Source: Dermacentor variabilis (lineage: Eukaryota; Arthropoda; Arachnida; Ixodida; Ixodidae). From it: a stretch of 64,000 bases of DNA. The notes under the pieces were generated by a model, which saw only the letters and a program-made list of their open reading frames with translations, did no database searches and was not told the DNA's origin. The translations under genes and the position numbers were made by a program. The stretch's first letter is position 1. The number at the start of each line of letters is the position of its first letter. Location of the stretch: assembly GCF_050947875.1 (NCBI RefSeq), contig NC_134576.1, positions 57,230,255-57,294,254 on the forward strand, in the 5' to 3' direction. This document shows positions 1-11,299 of this stretch, piece after piece.

Positions 1-1085
1 GCGGGTATGATGAGAAGTGTCGCCAGAGTTTGCTGGCTGCGTTTGCGGGGCGAACCAGGAAGCAGCATGAAGGCCAGTGGGATGGGTGGTAGGACCAGGG
101 GGTCGAATTCCACGAAGACTGGCAGTGACGGGAAATATGGCCGATACGGCCACAAGTGAATCATATAGGCCAGTCGTCTGGAGTACGCCATTCGGCCGGG
201 TTGCGATGCCGCGGTGGGGCATTCAGGCTGTGGGCGCGTATGACAGAGCTGGACGGAGTGTAGTCAGGCCGATTAACTGAGCAGATGTTGGTCAAGCCAA
301 CATTGGCCAATTCTTGGCGCACGACAGACTGCATCAATGAGACGGTCGCCTAGCAATTGTCGGGGCCTTGGGTTGGGGTCGTGACAGGAGATGCGGCTTC
401 TATTTCACGTCGGATGACATGGAGGATGTGATCAGAGCGATTGGGTGTGGGCGGACTGCGGAGGTCTTCGCAGGTGGACGTAGCAGCCGCGTTGGGAAAG
501 CAGGAAAATGGCTGGGCAATGCGGCGACTCTTGGCTTACTCAAACCGCCGGCATTCGGTAATGATGACTTACACAATGGAAGAATCCTTGAAGACAAGGA
601 GATGGAAGGCATCATCTGCTATGCCCTTAATGACATGCGTAACCTTATCTGGTTCGGACACCTTCGGATCCACTTGGCGGCACAGAGCGAGCACGTCCTG
701 GATGTAAGTGAGATAGGATTCTGCGCACGACTGGACACGCGAAGCGAGGTCTTTTTGGGTGGCGCGATGGCGTCCAACTGGCTTGCCATACAAATCTGAG
801 TTTCTGTTTACAAATGCCAGAGCTTGTAGGTTCCTCCTCGTGGGTCTGAAACCAGACGCGTGCCATACGCACTAGGTAAAATATCAGATTCACGAGCATG
901 ATGGTCTGGTCCCAGTGGTTGCTGGCGCTCACCCGCTCAAATAGTTGAAGCCAGTGTTTAACATCAGTGTCGTCGGTGCCGGAAAAGATTCCTGGGTCGC
1001 GGGGTTGGGCTAGAATGACGGTGGACGTGGGTGCCGACGGGCCCGAAGCATCCTCGCCTTGAGCTGGCATTCTAGATGTAGACAA
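1..1085 (-). pseudogene. Ty3/gypsy gag, partial and decayed (gypsy-1)
   Basis: Read on the minus strand from about 1085 down to the window edge this is a retrotransposon Gag. It runs from an N-terminal segment (QPRDPGIFSGTDDTDVKHWL) through a capsid-like stretch (VSEPDKVTHVIKGIADDAF) to a CCHC zinc knuckle (CFTCGRIGHISRHC, spacing CX2CX4HX4C) near the left edge. Gag packages element RNA in the cytoplasm. The reading frame shifts near 790-840 and there is at least one stop, so it is a pseudogene. The same family recurs at 55653-54686, including the segment in which both copies have a frame problem. Protease and pol would lie to the left, outside the window. Gag identity is fairly sure; the rest of the element is inferred. 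Confidence 0.8.
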
Positions 1086-1141
1086 GGAGCGCCCGCTGCG
1101 TAAATCCGTCTTGATAATGATCCCGCAACCTCGACCAAAAG

Positions 1142-1286
1142 CGTTACGTTGTTAAAAACAGTCAGACGTGTATTTACAGAATAGTTACAATAATTGCATC
1201 AGTTGACAAGATCGTAGCCAGCGCGCGAAGCCCAGAATATCGTCTTCTTCCGACGATGATTAAAACATCTTCGTCAGCGTGTCACA
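1142..1286 (-). repeat. 5' LTR of gypsy-1
   Basis: On the minus strand this segment starts TGTGACACGCTGACG and ends near CGTAACGCT. Two bases further is TGGTCGAGGTTGCGG, a plausible primer-binding site because tRNA 3' ends give a TGG start. The gag frame follows about 55 bases later. The right boundary is where similarity to block A begins (about 1290-1310). The matching 3' LTR is outside the window, so both ends are estimates. Confidence 0.5.
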
Positions 1287-1299
1287 ATATTTTGCGAGA

Positions 1300-4200
1300 T
1301 GTTGATCACAAGTCCTTGCGTGACTTGGCAATGCGCTAGGCGCGGTGTCTCGCATTTTACTCGTAGCCAAACTGCCCAGGCTTTGTACTGACACTAACAG
1401 CACGGAGTAGACTGAATGCTTTCCTTTAAATTCTACAATATCTTCCGGCCCTATGCGACATAAAAATGATTATAGAAAGGTTCTTCAAGAGTCCTTCGTA
1501 ATTAAATATTTTAGGTAAATTTTTTAATTCAACAGAAACGATTACGAGCGCAGCCCCGCAAAGTGCAGATCTGTCCAACCGCTCTGTGTCGCAAAAACCT
1601 AACGTAACGCTGGTGTCGTATTTCCTTCCCTCGGACTGATGCCGACTGGCGAATTGCGGAAGTCGCCTTTTGACGCAGCGTCATTCCAGCAGCAGGGGCG
1701 AGGTAGACCGTACTATCACGTGATATGGGACGGCAATGTATGCAGTAAAAGGATAACTAAGTAAGTAATACTGTTGCGTTTTGTAGGAGTAGGACCGTAA
1801 ACGTGCATATGACTTCAGCAAAAAGAATTTAATGCAGTCAGGATGCTTTTTGTTGCTTATAAGAGGAAGCACTCTGCGCTTCTTTATGTTAAACATTCTG
1901 AAAACAAGGCTTCCCATCGTGTAATATAAAAAGAGGAAAAAAGTTATTTTCAAAGCGCTGAAGATGCTAAACAAACATTTCCAACGCAAAGTCTTCAGTG
2001 CCGCTAAACATCACAGGGAGAGTTGCCTGTTTTAAGTAAAATATGGTTTCATTGAACTTTACACACCACGAGTAAATATTTCTTCGAAATTAAATCGGTA
2101 TTTCCCCTTATGTGCTCAAGGCTATGCGCTGGACGAAATTCTAAAACGGAAGGTGCTATACAAGACGCACGAGCGTGCGAGTAAACGTTAATAGTATTTC
2201 TTTCTTTTGTACCACTTCACGAAAATGAGCGAATGGAAAACTATGCGTCAACAAAGTAAACTTGACTGGTCCACCAAGCTAATCGAGTAGGCGACGATGA
2301 CTTGCGCATTGAGCTTAATACACGATGTTCGTACCTGCAGTTTATTTGGCGAATACTTCTGTGTTGAAGCTTCTCCGGTGCTCTGTTTAGCTCGGCGTCA
2401 CACAGTGCACGTGTGTAGGAGCCACGCTGTTTGTTGCAGTTGTGCCTAAGAAAGAAGAATAGCACACAATGTTATTAGGCCTTTGTTTTTGTTACTTCCC
2501 ACTAGCCCACGTTAGTTTGTTGCAGTCGATGTAATTCATTGAGATCCCAACTGACACATAATACCACGAAATATAAATTGAAAAAGTTTTAGGATCTTGC
2601 AGGCCCTTTAACTCGAGACAACAGACATTCCCCAGTTTTGGTGCCAGTTGAGAATGTATTATTATAAAACTGTTTTTTTTTTCTACGGGAAGTTTGTGCA
2701 GTATAACCAAAGTGATTTTACACCAAATAAGACTTATCTCTAATGTGTTAATAAATGAAATGCAGATGTCACTTCTTACGGCACTGTTTTGTTTTGAAAT
2801 GCAATTTTTATGTTGTGGAAACTGCGGGTGCTTTGTTAATCATGGGGCCCTAAAACGTAAAACTATTCCAATATGTTTCTATTCCAATTTTCTGACGTCA
2901 AATTTGCGTAACCGCTGACGCAAGCATCGGGTGGTCACCCGTAGGGTTGTCTAAGCAGACCAATCAAACGCTCGCCTAGTTCAAAGGAGGTTACTTTTGT
3001 TTGCTTGAAAAAACAAATAGCATTGCCTACACTGAGGGGCTTGTTTTATCTAATTGGCTCACAAGAGGCGAGGAGCACGCTGAAGTGGAAAGGGATTCGA
3101 TGGGGCCGAGCCACTGCACTGAATATCGATAACTGGATGAAGAGGGTGGTGCCGGCGTCTACGATTGGTCCGCTTTCCCTTACTTAGCTGGCGGTGGCTG
3201 GTCGACAATCGTGGCGGCATGCAACAGAAGCTTAAGAATGACACTAAAACGGATCCTCACCAAAGAAGAACTGACAGAACGTTGCGAAAGTGCTCGAAAA
3301 CGTTACACGGCTGCGCAAAATGTTTCATTATACGCAAATAAACTCATGCCCTCCGATAGGTGCGAGTAGCTAGTGCATCAGCGATCGGCAGCAGCCATCT
3401 TTTATTCCTTTCGGAACGGGGCAGCCAGCGGTTATTCAGAAGAAAATTCAGTTTTGTTCGGCATATTAATGCACCTTTGACGTGTACACGTCACTCTGAC
3501 GCGGTCAGCTTTTGCAGTTTTGTGACGTCTCGTGACAGGCAGGTGAAGTGGGTGCTGCCCGAAAACTTTTGAGTAATAGCCGAGGCTAGTGCCGAAAAGT
3601 CGTCGAATCAGAAATAACTATATTTCTTTTGTTCGGTCAAATCATGCATAATCAGTGTGTAGCCGTCATATCAGACGCGGAGCTATCGCGGTTTTCGTGA
3701 CGTCGCGTGACCTACAGTTGAAGTGGGGGTGGCCCAAAAAAGTTTTTGACCAATCGCGGAAGGCTGACTGCAGAATTGGAATAGAAATGTTTGGAATAGT
3801 TTTACGTTATAGCGCCCATGTCTGCAAACTTTGTTGCCGGCAATCTCTTTGTTCACATATGGTTATGAATTTCATTAATATATATGAGGTCTTTTTTTAA
3901 ATGTGTATGCGATGGCGAAAAATGCATTTGCTTGAACAATGACTCAAGCCTAAGGGAACTGTGCGACGCGTCTTTTTGAATGTCAATTCTAGTTATCTCA
4001 TGAAAGATTTTACTGGTAGCGCGCGGTTCACCGCTTCTTCATGAAAGCATGCGAAGAGTCGTTGCCTTGCTTCGTTGACAGCGACTGCTTCAATATGTAC
4101 CGCGCAACCTTTTTAACGTTCTCTTTTACAATGAAAGCCAATAAAAAGACACTTCGGCATTGAGACCAGCAGTAGTACTGGAAAAAATAATTCTTGCTCG

Positions 4201-4960
4201 CATACTCTAACTACCTTCGAGTGAATCAACTGCGAAGCAGTAACGCATAAATGCTCAACTAAACGTGGTGATGCAGATTCAAGAGCTGAGAAAATGGAAA
4301 GATAAATAAAGAAACTAGCATGATAGATGGGAGGGGCCCCCATAACAGACGCTTTTTACAGGCACAATCCATATGTCGAAATCTTAGCTTAACGCAAGCT
4401 GAGGCCGCATCCTTGCCTTGGTTGTAGCTTATATGGCGTGACAGAACTACATAGGCGGAGAAAAACACAATAAAAATGTGATACTTTTAAACACGGATGC
4501 ACAACCGTCTACGAAGATTTAGAACAATTGACTTGCTTTGGTAAATTACGAGCACCTTCGTGGCTAAGAAGGCGTGCGGTATTGTTTCCCAAGTAACGAC
4601 GAAATTATGAGTGTGCATTTTTTCGGCACAACCTCAAGCGATGTCATTGCATTTTACAACAACCTTGTTTGGCGCCGCTAATGAGAAAGTGGTCAGATTA
4701 CAGAGGTATATAGGTAGTGTTTAGGGAGCGGTGACGGAATGAAATTGCCTTATTTCAAACAAAGTGTTCCGGCATAAGACGTGCCAAATGGTACTGCGAG
4801 GCCCGACGCCCTTCCTTTATTTGAAGAGCCCCGGGGCCTCGAGACTAAACCAATGCCAGCACCTGCTAATCCCACACTGCTACTTTGATGTGAAGTTCTA
4901 TAATATTCGTTTTTCCAGAAATAGGATTTTTTTTGCTATTAACGGATTCTTGTAGTGGAA
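1300..4960. repeat. Composite-repeat block A, copy 1
   Basis: This stretch aligns in direct orientation to 28870-30645, 37984-39475 and 55860-59190. Landmarks include the stretch at 2328-2412, which has 7 differences in 85 bases against 29119-29203 by my count, the GAGACCAGCA motif near 4160 and the conserved stretch near 4593-4660. It is interrupted by the TIR element at 2845-3817. After about 4840 it jumps to sequence that in copy 2 lies beyond D1 (near 34870), so it lacks block D. I see no intact gene. A minus-strand frame at 2241-2465 belongs to the short recurring module described in the findings. Confidence 0.8.
2845..3817. mobile_element. Non-autonomous DNA transposon (MITE-like) with about 45-bp TIRs
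   Basis: The left end begins GGGCCCTAAAACG and the right end, reverse-complemented, begins GGGCGCTATAACG. Both continue into a shared AAACTATTCCAA and TTCTATTCCAATT, giving terminal inverted repeats of about 45 bp. The bases ATG (or CATG) flank both ends. Three paralogous empty sites (near 29633, 39103 and 57393) read straight through AATCATG into GCAAAC-like sequence with no insert, which fixes the boundaries. It is 973 bp long with no transposase frame. A 3-bp duplication and GG-rich TIR would suit PIF/Harbinger, but if the duplication is the 4-bp CATG the superfamily is open. Confidence 0.85.
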
Positions 4961-5321
4961 ACGATGGCGTCGGTGTAGCTATCGGTGAGTTTGTCCGTGA
5001 GCGAATATTTCTTAATAAATTGAGGCATATGCATAAGCTAGGTCTTGCTATATGTCATGCGATATATGCAGGTCGTATTGCCACACTATTCTAGTAGGGA
5101 TGTTGCAGTTTCCTTGTCCTACATTGTTGACAAATTAATTCCTTAGAATTTTGAGAATGCTAGCCCTCAAACAAATGCCATGAACACCGACAGCCTGTGC
5201 CTTCTGTCTTGAATCTTCTTAGACTTAAATATTAAAAGTGCGAAACAGTAACAGAGATCGACCCACGCAAGAGGCCCGTCTCTATCGGAAAGCTCGCATT
5301 CGTGCACAGGCCTCGCCGGTA

Positions 5322-5375
5322 GCGCTTCCCGGAAAAAAAAACACTGTTACATAAACTGGAGTTGCCGGGAAGCGC
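5322..5375. repeat. Perfect 11-bp inverted repeat (hairpin)
   Basis: GCGCTTCCCGG at 5322-5332 is the exact reverse complement of CCGGGAAGCGC at 5365-5375, with a 32-base A-rich loop. It is GC-rich in AT-rich surroundings. Function is unknown; it may be a remnant of a mobile element. Confidence 0.6.
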
Positions 5376-5769
5376 GAGAACCTGTCATAGATCATTTACT
5401 GCTATCGAGTTCCACTCTTAAAAGACAAGCCTAAGCATTCTCCAATATTCTTTTGTGCAGATACAATTCATTACACTTTTCGCCGGTAGTTCGGCCTGAC
5501 AGAGTTGGAGTACTCCCCAAAGAATGCTTGCGCATTAACAATGGTAAGATCTACAGAAGTTTGGCATAAGTTTTAAATATTATAATGTGAACCATATGTT
5601 GACGTGGAAAAAATTCAAAAAGCATGTAGTAGTGAGTAGCTTTCCTTTCTCCAGTGAATTCACATTCCACCAATCCGCCAGCCTAAACAGTTGTTTAGAA
5701 AAGTTCACGTAACATACTGAACGTACAAACCGCAACATTATGCGAATACCTGAACGGGGACCTTTTGTG

Positions 5770-5872
5770 GGCCCTCACTGGCTATGCAACGTTCAGACAG
5801 CTCCGGTAAGTATCCCGCGTACTACTGCTAAGCAAGGTCACCGGTTCGATTCCTGGTGGCAGTGTTTTGCGG
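5770..5872 (+). mobile_element. tRNA-derived SINE head
   Basis: CTGGCTATGCAACG resembles a pol III A box, and GGTTCGATTCC (near 5841-5851) is a canonical B box followed by a short complementary tail, about the spacing expected for a tRNA-derived promoter. The surrounding bases do not fold into a convincing tRNA acceptor arm, so I call it a SINE head, not a tRNA gene. The body after about 5872 is not recognised. Confidence 0.55.
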
Positions 5873-7056
5873 TTATTTAACCTTCACCCGCCTAACGTGC
5901 GTGCGCGTTTGTGTTTCTATTGGCATTGAATAAGGGAAGGATGTGTGCCATCGTTTAGGCGCACGTTCCATCCGCCTTGACAATGTGTTGGTGGATGCTT
6001 TCACGTCATTTTCCTAATCATACCATGGCCCCTTAACATACGCAGTAAAAATTCTCGTGTAACATTACAGCTAGAAAATGCTGCTGGAAAAGCTGTGTGA
6101 TGTCTGCTCAAAACCATGGCAGGTTTAGTTTTACATAAGGACTATTGCTGATGGGGTGGTTATGGAAGAACTTTTTAATGGGTTGCTGGACGACCTGCTT
6201 TGGGGTCCCAACTGACAGCGCATAAAATACGGGGAGGACTCCGTAACATAAGAGGGGAGCGAGATAGGTTCAAGCCTTCACACATATTGTGGCAGGCCAA
6301 TCTAACCACTCGGTGAAGAAGTGTGGTTGAGGAAAGTGCCTCATTAGGATATCTTATCGTTAGACACACTGGTCTAGTAAGTGCGCTGTATCGGCACGTT
6401 CTTTTGCGCCATCGAATAAAGGACAGGCTAGCCTTTCTGCCAGCCTCGATGATGTTTTTGAATTTTTGTCACAACCATAGTAGGTGTGAGCGCGAGACCT
6501 TGCCGGAAGGGGAAAGGAAACTGTTACATAATTTTTTTTCGCTTGTGGTAGAATTTTCTTTTTCCACTACAGACATCTTTGCTGCTCCCGGGGTGAATTC
6601 CTGGGCAAAATCACGTTACTACGGCTCGCCGCAAGTATTAACAAAGAAGAAAATTGTGGGTCACTATCCGAAAATGGTGCTCTTAGTTTTTTATGCACTT
6701 TTGACGTCGGGAGGCCGGCAGAATTTTCTGTTCAGACAATACTCTCATAACGCTTAAAAATATAAAATTGCCTAGCAGTGCGGCCTAAATGCTACTATGT
6801 ACTGTTCTGCGTGGCTGTTTGTCAGCTCGGTTGCACAAGCATGGTTCTTATATGTACTGACGCTACAAGATGGCACAATAATCTTGTCTACGTATTAGAC
6901 CTTGTTCTTGAGTGTGTTAGGTATATATTGCAATGTGGGCTCAGTGATCGTTTAAGAAGATATGCCGCGTGAACATTTCTAATATAATTCCGTCGACTAA
7001 TGCAACATTCGTGAGGGTTACTGTTAACAAAGAGCGCAAAAAGAAGAAACACTTAC

Positions 7057-7175
7057 TCGCATACTGAGGGAGACGTCCAGGGCTAGGAAAGATTTTCTGA
7101 GCATTTCAGGTTGTTGCTGAATTTCTACAATTTCCACCTGGATGGGCTTATGCCTGTTGAGAGCGGGCAGCCTGG
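7057..7175 (-). CDS. Internal exon of an unidentified host gene
   Basis: On the minus strand a pyrimidine-containing tract ending CAACTTTGCAG leads into 119 bases followed by GTAAGT, a consensus donor. Only one frame is open across it: two leading bases, then 39 codons reading RLPALNRHKPIQVEI, then VEIQQQPEMLRKSFLALDVS, then LSMR. The other two frames contain stops. The fit of acceptor, donor and open frame, without similarity to the surrounding repeats, supports a real exon entering in phase 2 and leaving in phase 0. The family is not recognised. Neighbouring exons are not visible, so introns must be long. Strand and splice sites are read directly; that the gene is functional is inference. 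Confidence 0.6.
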
Positions 7176-7199
7176 CTGCAAAGTTGGACACAGAACAAA

Positions 7200-9190
7200 G
7201 TGGTCAGTTACTAAGGAATAGATCCGTAAGGTAGACTATTGGAACTTGTGAACACAGGTGAAGACACCTGAGTAAACTGGGAACTAGAAGAGCATAGTTG
7301 CTTGAACTTTTGCGCCGTGAAAAGTAAAAAAAAAGATAAATAAGCCTAACACAGGGCAAATAGTAAATGACGCCACGTTTGCATCAAATATTACACTATT
7401 GATCGCACGCTTTCTCAAACTATCGCCCTTTCTTTTTTGTACCTTACCTACTTGTTTCGTGCCTATGATAGAAAACCGTAGATTCATTTTTTTTGCGTAG
7501 CAGTAGCACACCTATATTTCTGTCATAGAAGGTAACATATAAACTATACTTTGCCGCTGCCTATTTTTATATCTTCGTCTCAGCATTCTTAGTCGCAATG
7601 AGCAACATGCGCAGAACATAATCGATGTTGGCAACGACGTGCCCTTGCATGAAGAATTGTCCACGACAGCGGGAAGCAGGAGAAATTATTAAAATGAAAA
7701 ATATCACAAGGGAAGACCAATCCAAGAAGAGACTTTAGATTGAGACAACATGCATGCATGAGATGCATGGCCTTGGCTCCAACTACAATGGTATGCATCA
7801 TACAGACCATCGTTGCGAGTCTTCTTCCCATGACTTGCCATACTTTTTGGAGATGCACCTTCTCGTGTCGTCGCAGTGCTTATATGATTCGAGGCATATC
7901 CTAAAAGTTCACGCAGTAAGCCAGCTAAGAAGGTGGAGAGGGGGCACCAGCGCTGCTCTTTCCGCTAAAGAACCCCGTTGGACATTACTAGGGAGCAGGT
8001 GGCTGCATGACAAGATGGAATCGCATGCGTGCAGTCTTAATGCAACCAAGACTTTGTATGAAAAGTGGATGGGTGAAAAGACGGAACGGAAAATCCAATG
8101 AAACTTCCTATGTAATCTTGGAAGATTGTGCAGAAATTTCGGAAATACGGCGAAATTGCTAAGAAATGGATGCCCTAAAGATCGGCATTGAAATGAGTCC
8201 AGCGTTTTCGGAAATTGTGGAGACCCCAAGGACGATGCGAGATCAGGGCACCCCTCTACCCCGTTTTTACATAAAATTAACTTTGCCTAATTGAGAGTAT
8301 TTTTATTGTGACCACACTGGTGTACCTAAATTCTTCTGAACGCTTTTTGTAAACGTACTACGGCACTCAATATAACCTCCACCATGTGAGCTAAGGCCTC
8401 AGAACCTAAAAAACTCAGTGTCTTTCCCCCCTGTGAAGAAGGAAGACTACTGAAGCTGTGTGTGTGGTCTCCTGAATAGGCAACTGCACCACCGCCGCGG
8501 GTTGGCCCGGTTTTGCACTAAGTTGGGGATCGGCCCACGTATGAAAAATTGTTGGTCAATGCGCAGACGCAATCCACCAGATCCTAGCGTTTCTCCGTTT
8601 TAGATATGCGCACACCCGCGTGTTTGACGTTCTGTGCTTTGTTCGCACAGCGATAATACAGTGACCAACAGAGCAGCCCTAAAGTCTCGATTGGTTAGCG
8701 CTGCTTGTTTCGTTAAGGGGCACGCTGCCGTGGCGCGGTAACTATTCTTGTTTTCCTTGTTCTTTTATTGTGCGATGGAGCAGTAGCTTCTCAGTAGCCT
8801 AGGTTATTATTTCTCTGCAAAGAAAGCAGACGACGGAAAGGAGGGGGTAGGCGCATTGATCAAGTGGCGACACCCACTTTACCTATTTATCGATAGCGTC
8901 GCGGAAGCAACGGCTCGTGTGTTGCAGCTTATATTGAACGTCATAGCACGCCCACAAACATTTGTGTATCAGACGACATCGTATCTATGGTGTCTGTAAC
9001 ATTGCGGAATACATTGAATCCATTATGAGCAGAAACGGGGAGTCGTACCGTGACTTGTTTTCGAAGGCTACGGTGGGCCACTGCATTTGAAACATCTAAT
9101 TACGTTTAATTTCACCTGCGAGCTGCCTTACACTTGCGTGCTCATCTTCCGTTGAGGGTGATAGAGCAGTGAGGCACTAATATACTATGA
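7200..9190. other. Low-copy DNA with repeat fragments
   Basis: No gene could be supported. It holds one copy of a roughly 105-bp direct repeat (7900-8010) and, near 8430-8560, a GC-richer segment that resembles dispersed repeat sequence more than an exon. Frames at 7754-8101 and on the minus strand at 8229-7909 cross the short repeat and are not credible genes. Confidence 0.4.
7900..8010. repeat. 105-bp dispersed repeat, copy 1
   Basis: This is nearly identical to 11132-11245 (about six differences per 100 by eye), sharing GGTGGAGAGGGGGCACCAGC and GAACCCCGTTGGACATTA. The two copies sit in unrelated flanks. No internal promoter or terminal repeats could be seen. Confidence 0.75.
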
Positions 9191-9640
9191 TATGGCAATG
9201 ACACAGACCTGTGTGACAGAGGCCATCCTTACTAACGATTTTCTTTTCCGTATAACCTGCATCCGAATTTTAACGAAGCACCTTTGCAAGTTCCTTTATT
9301 TCATAGGGGTGCAACTTGGAAGCTGCAAAACTTGTTTGCGTAAGTGTTTCAATTACTGCACTTATTATAACATGCACTTTCGCGCAATGTGGTAGTTCGC
9401 TGTAAATTAGTTGCAGGTGGGTTACTTTACGCCGACGGCGAACTGCACACATGAAACAGCAACTGAAGTTATATTTGTCTACGTTTAGTTGGCTCTTTTA
9501 ACAGTCATATGAACTGAAGTCTACGGTCTGGTACCACCCGAAATTCTTGTATTATGCAGGGAAAGTTCGCTGGAGTAAAAGAAGTATGTAGGAACTCCAC
9601 TGGAGTTATACAAGTATGCGGAAGCGTACCCACTAATTTC
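9190..9640. repeat. Satellite flank, copy 1
   Basis: The right part of this segment (about 9410-9640) resembles 63440-63715, sharing GCGACGGTGAACTGCACA-like sequence, and both lead directly into the 22-bp satellite. No gene seen. Confidence 0.6.
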
Positions 9641-10465
9641 AGTTTGGCCGCCGCCAAATTTAATTTTGTCCACTATACGCTAATATGCCGCCGCACTTCA
9701 ATTTAATTTTGGCCCAGCGCTAAATTTTATTTGGCTCATCCCTAAATTCGCCACCCCCAAAATGTTAAGTTGGCCCACCCGCAAATTTAATTTGTCCTAC
9801 CCGCAAATTTAAGTTGGCCCACCACCAAATTTAAGTGGGCCCACCGCTGATTTGGAAGTTGACTCACCCAAAAATTTCAATTTGGCGTACACCGCCAAAA
9901 GATGAACTGGTCCGCGTCGAATTTCAACTAACCCACCCCCAAATTTCAATTTGAGCAAACCCTAAACTTAATTTGGCCCAGCCATATATTTAGGTAGGCC
10001 CAAGTCCCAGTTTCAAGTTACCAAGCCCCATGTTTCAAGTTCTCCAATCCCCAGTTTTCTAGTAGACCCACCCCTAAATTCTAGTTGGCCCAGTCCCAAA
10101 TTTCAGGTCGGGGATTTTAAAATTTCAAGTTGTCGCAACCCTCAATTTAACTTGGCCCATCACGAAGTTTATATCAGCTCAAGCCCGAATTTAGTTGGCC
10201 CGCCGCCACACCCAAATTTCAAGTTGACCCAGCTGCAAAATTAGGTTGGGCCACCCTCAAATTTAATTGACCGCCATGCAACTTCAATTTGCCCCACCCA
10301 AAAAATTAAAATTGACTCACCGCAATTTTGGTTCTCCCACACCCAAATTTTAATTGGCCGAACACCAAATTTCGGTTGGCCCATCGGCAAATTTCAGGTC
10401 AACCCAATCAAAAATTTCAACTGGATCCACCGCCAAATTTTATTTGGACCACGCCTACTGTAATA
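9640..10465. repeat. Degenerate 22-23 bp tandem satellite, array 1
   Basis: About 820 bases made of diverged copies of a monomer like TTGGCCCACCCCCAAATTTC, read on the plus strand with spacers of 22-23 bases. Monomers differ by substitutions and 1-2 base indels, so the array is old. There is no open frame. The same monomer fills 62945-63240 and 63720-63935. Confidence 0.9.
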
Positions 10466-11131
10466 TTCCCCATGTATTCTAAATGAAACCTCAAATATCA
10501 TTATGGGTATTGTCTCTGATCAATATTTTAAATTGTTTATTGTCGCTTATAATGCACAAATAATCTACATAATCATTATCATAACGATAAAAAATCTTAG
10601 CCTTCCAAATAACGCAAGTTTGTGCAGATACTAGGCATTACGGTTTTCGTGTGCAGTTTGGCATGTTGGACAAGGGTGCTCGCCAAAGAATGCCGATGCA
10701 TTAAAAACAGAGCTTAATCTAGCGGACAAGCCCATGTGCGTTGCCAGCTTCGTTTGCTGCTATTAGCAAGGCCTCCTAGTTATCGGTTCGTCGGGGACTA
10801 CATGAGCACACCTGCATGAATCTGCTCAGCAGTAAAAGGATTTTCCAAAGATGCACCCGTGTTCACAAAACCAACCGCGTCCATAAACTTGAATGCATTG
10901 GTAAGCGCAGAAATTTTCAGTGCCAGCCACTCATTTAATTTCATTATTGCGGCACAAGATCATGTGCAGATGTCTTCCAAGCGACACATTGTATTTGTAG
11001 TCGTAACCCCCTTCCCCTCCCATGTGTAAGTGAAGGCTATGTTGTCTTTTAACATGTGCGAAGTGCCTGAAGCGGAACCTCCGTGAAGATAAGGAAGAAG
11101 GCGACCGAGACTGGGGGTGCGGAAAGAGATG

Positions 11132-11245
11132 AGGTAATCCTAAATGTTGACGCAGTGAGTCAGCTAAGAAGGTGGAGAGGGGGCACCAGCGCTGCTCTTT
11201 CCGCTTAAGAACCCCGTTGGACATTAATAGGGAGCAGGTGGCTCC
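11132..11245. repeat. 105-bp dispersed repeat, copy 2
   Basis: Second copy of the repeat at 7900-8010, here replacing part of block B, which shows that it moved or was copied after block B duplicated. Mechanism unknown. Confidence 0.75.
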
Positions 11246-11299
11246 GTAATCAGTATGCACTGTAATCCCTACTTAGTCTAATCAATTGCCGCTTAGCCA

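Larger units (their letters stand above)
4960..7056. other. Low-copy DNA without a supported gene
   Basis: Apart from the tRNA-like SINE head and a hairpin (listed separately) I see no assignable gene here. A 144-codon frame at 6323-6757 is preceded inside it by a pyrimidine tract and CAG at about 6571, but no good donor follows. A minus-strand frame at 6369-6175 ends in a short protein-like stretch (PPRILCAVSWDPKAGRPATH) that I cannot assign. Confidence 0.4.

Noticed and set aside
5770..5872. Possible tRNA gene
   Set aside because: A and B boxes exist but the arms do not pair as a tRNA; SINE head preferred.
6323..6757. 144-codon plus-strand frame with a CAG acceptor near 6571
   Set aside because: No credible donor and no recognisable domain; only the middle looks protein-like.
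9640..10465. Regularly spaced repeats that could suggest a CRISPR array
   Set aside because: Monomers are contiguous and degenerate, with no unique spacers; it is a eukaryotic satellite.
10931..11260. Minus-strand 109-codon frame
   Set aside because: It crosses the boundary of the inserted 105-bp repeat, so it cannot be an ancestral gene.
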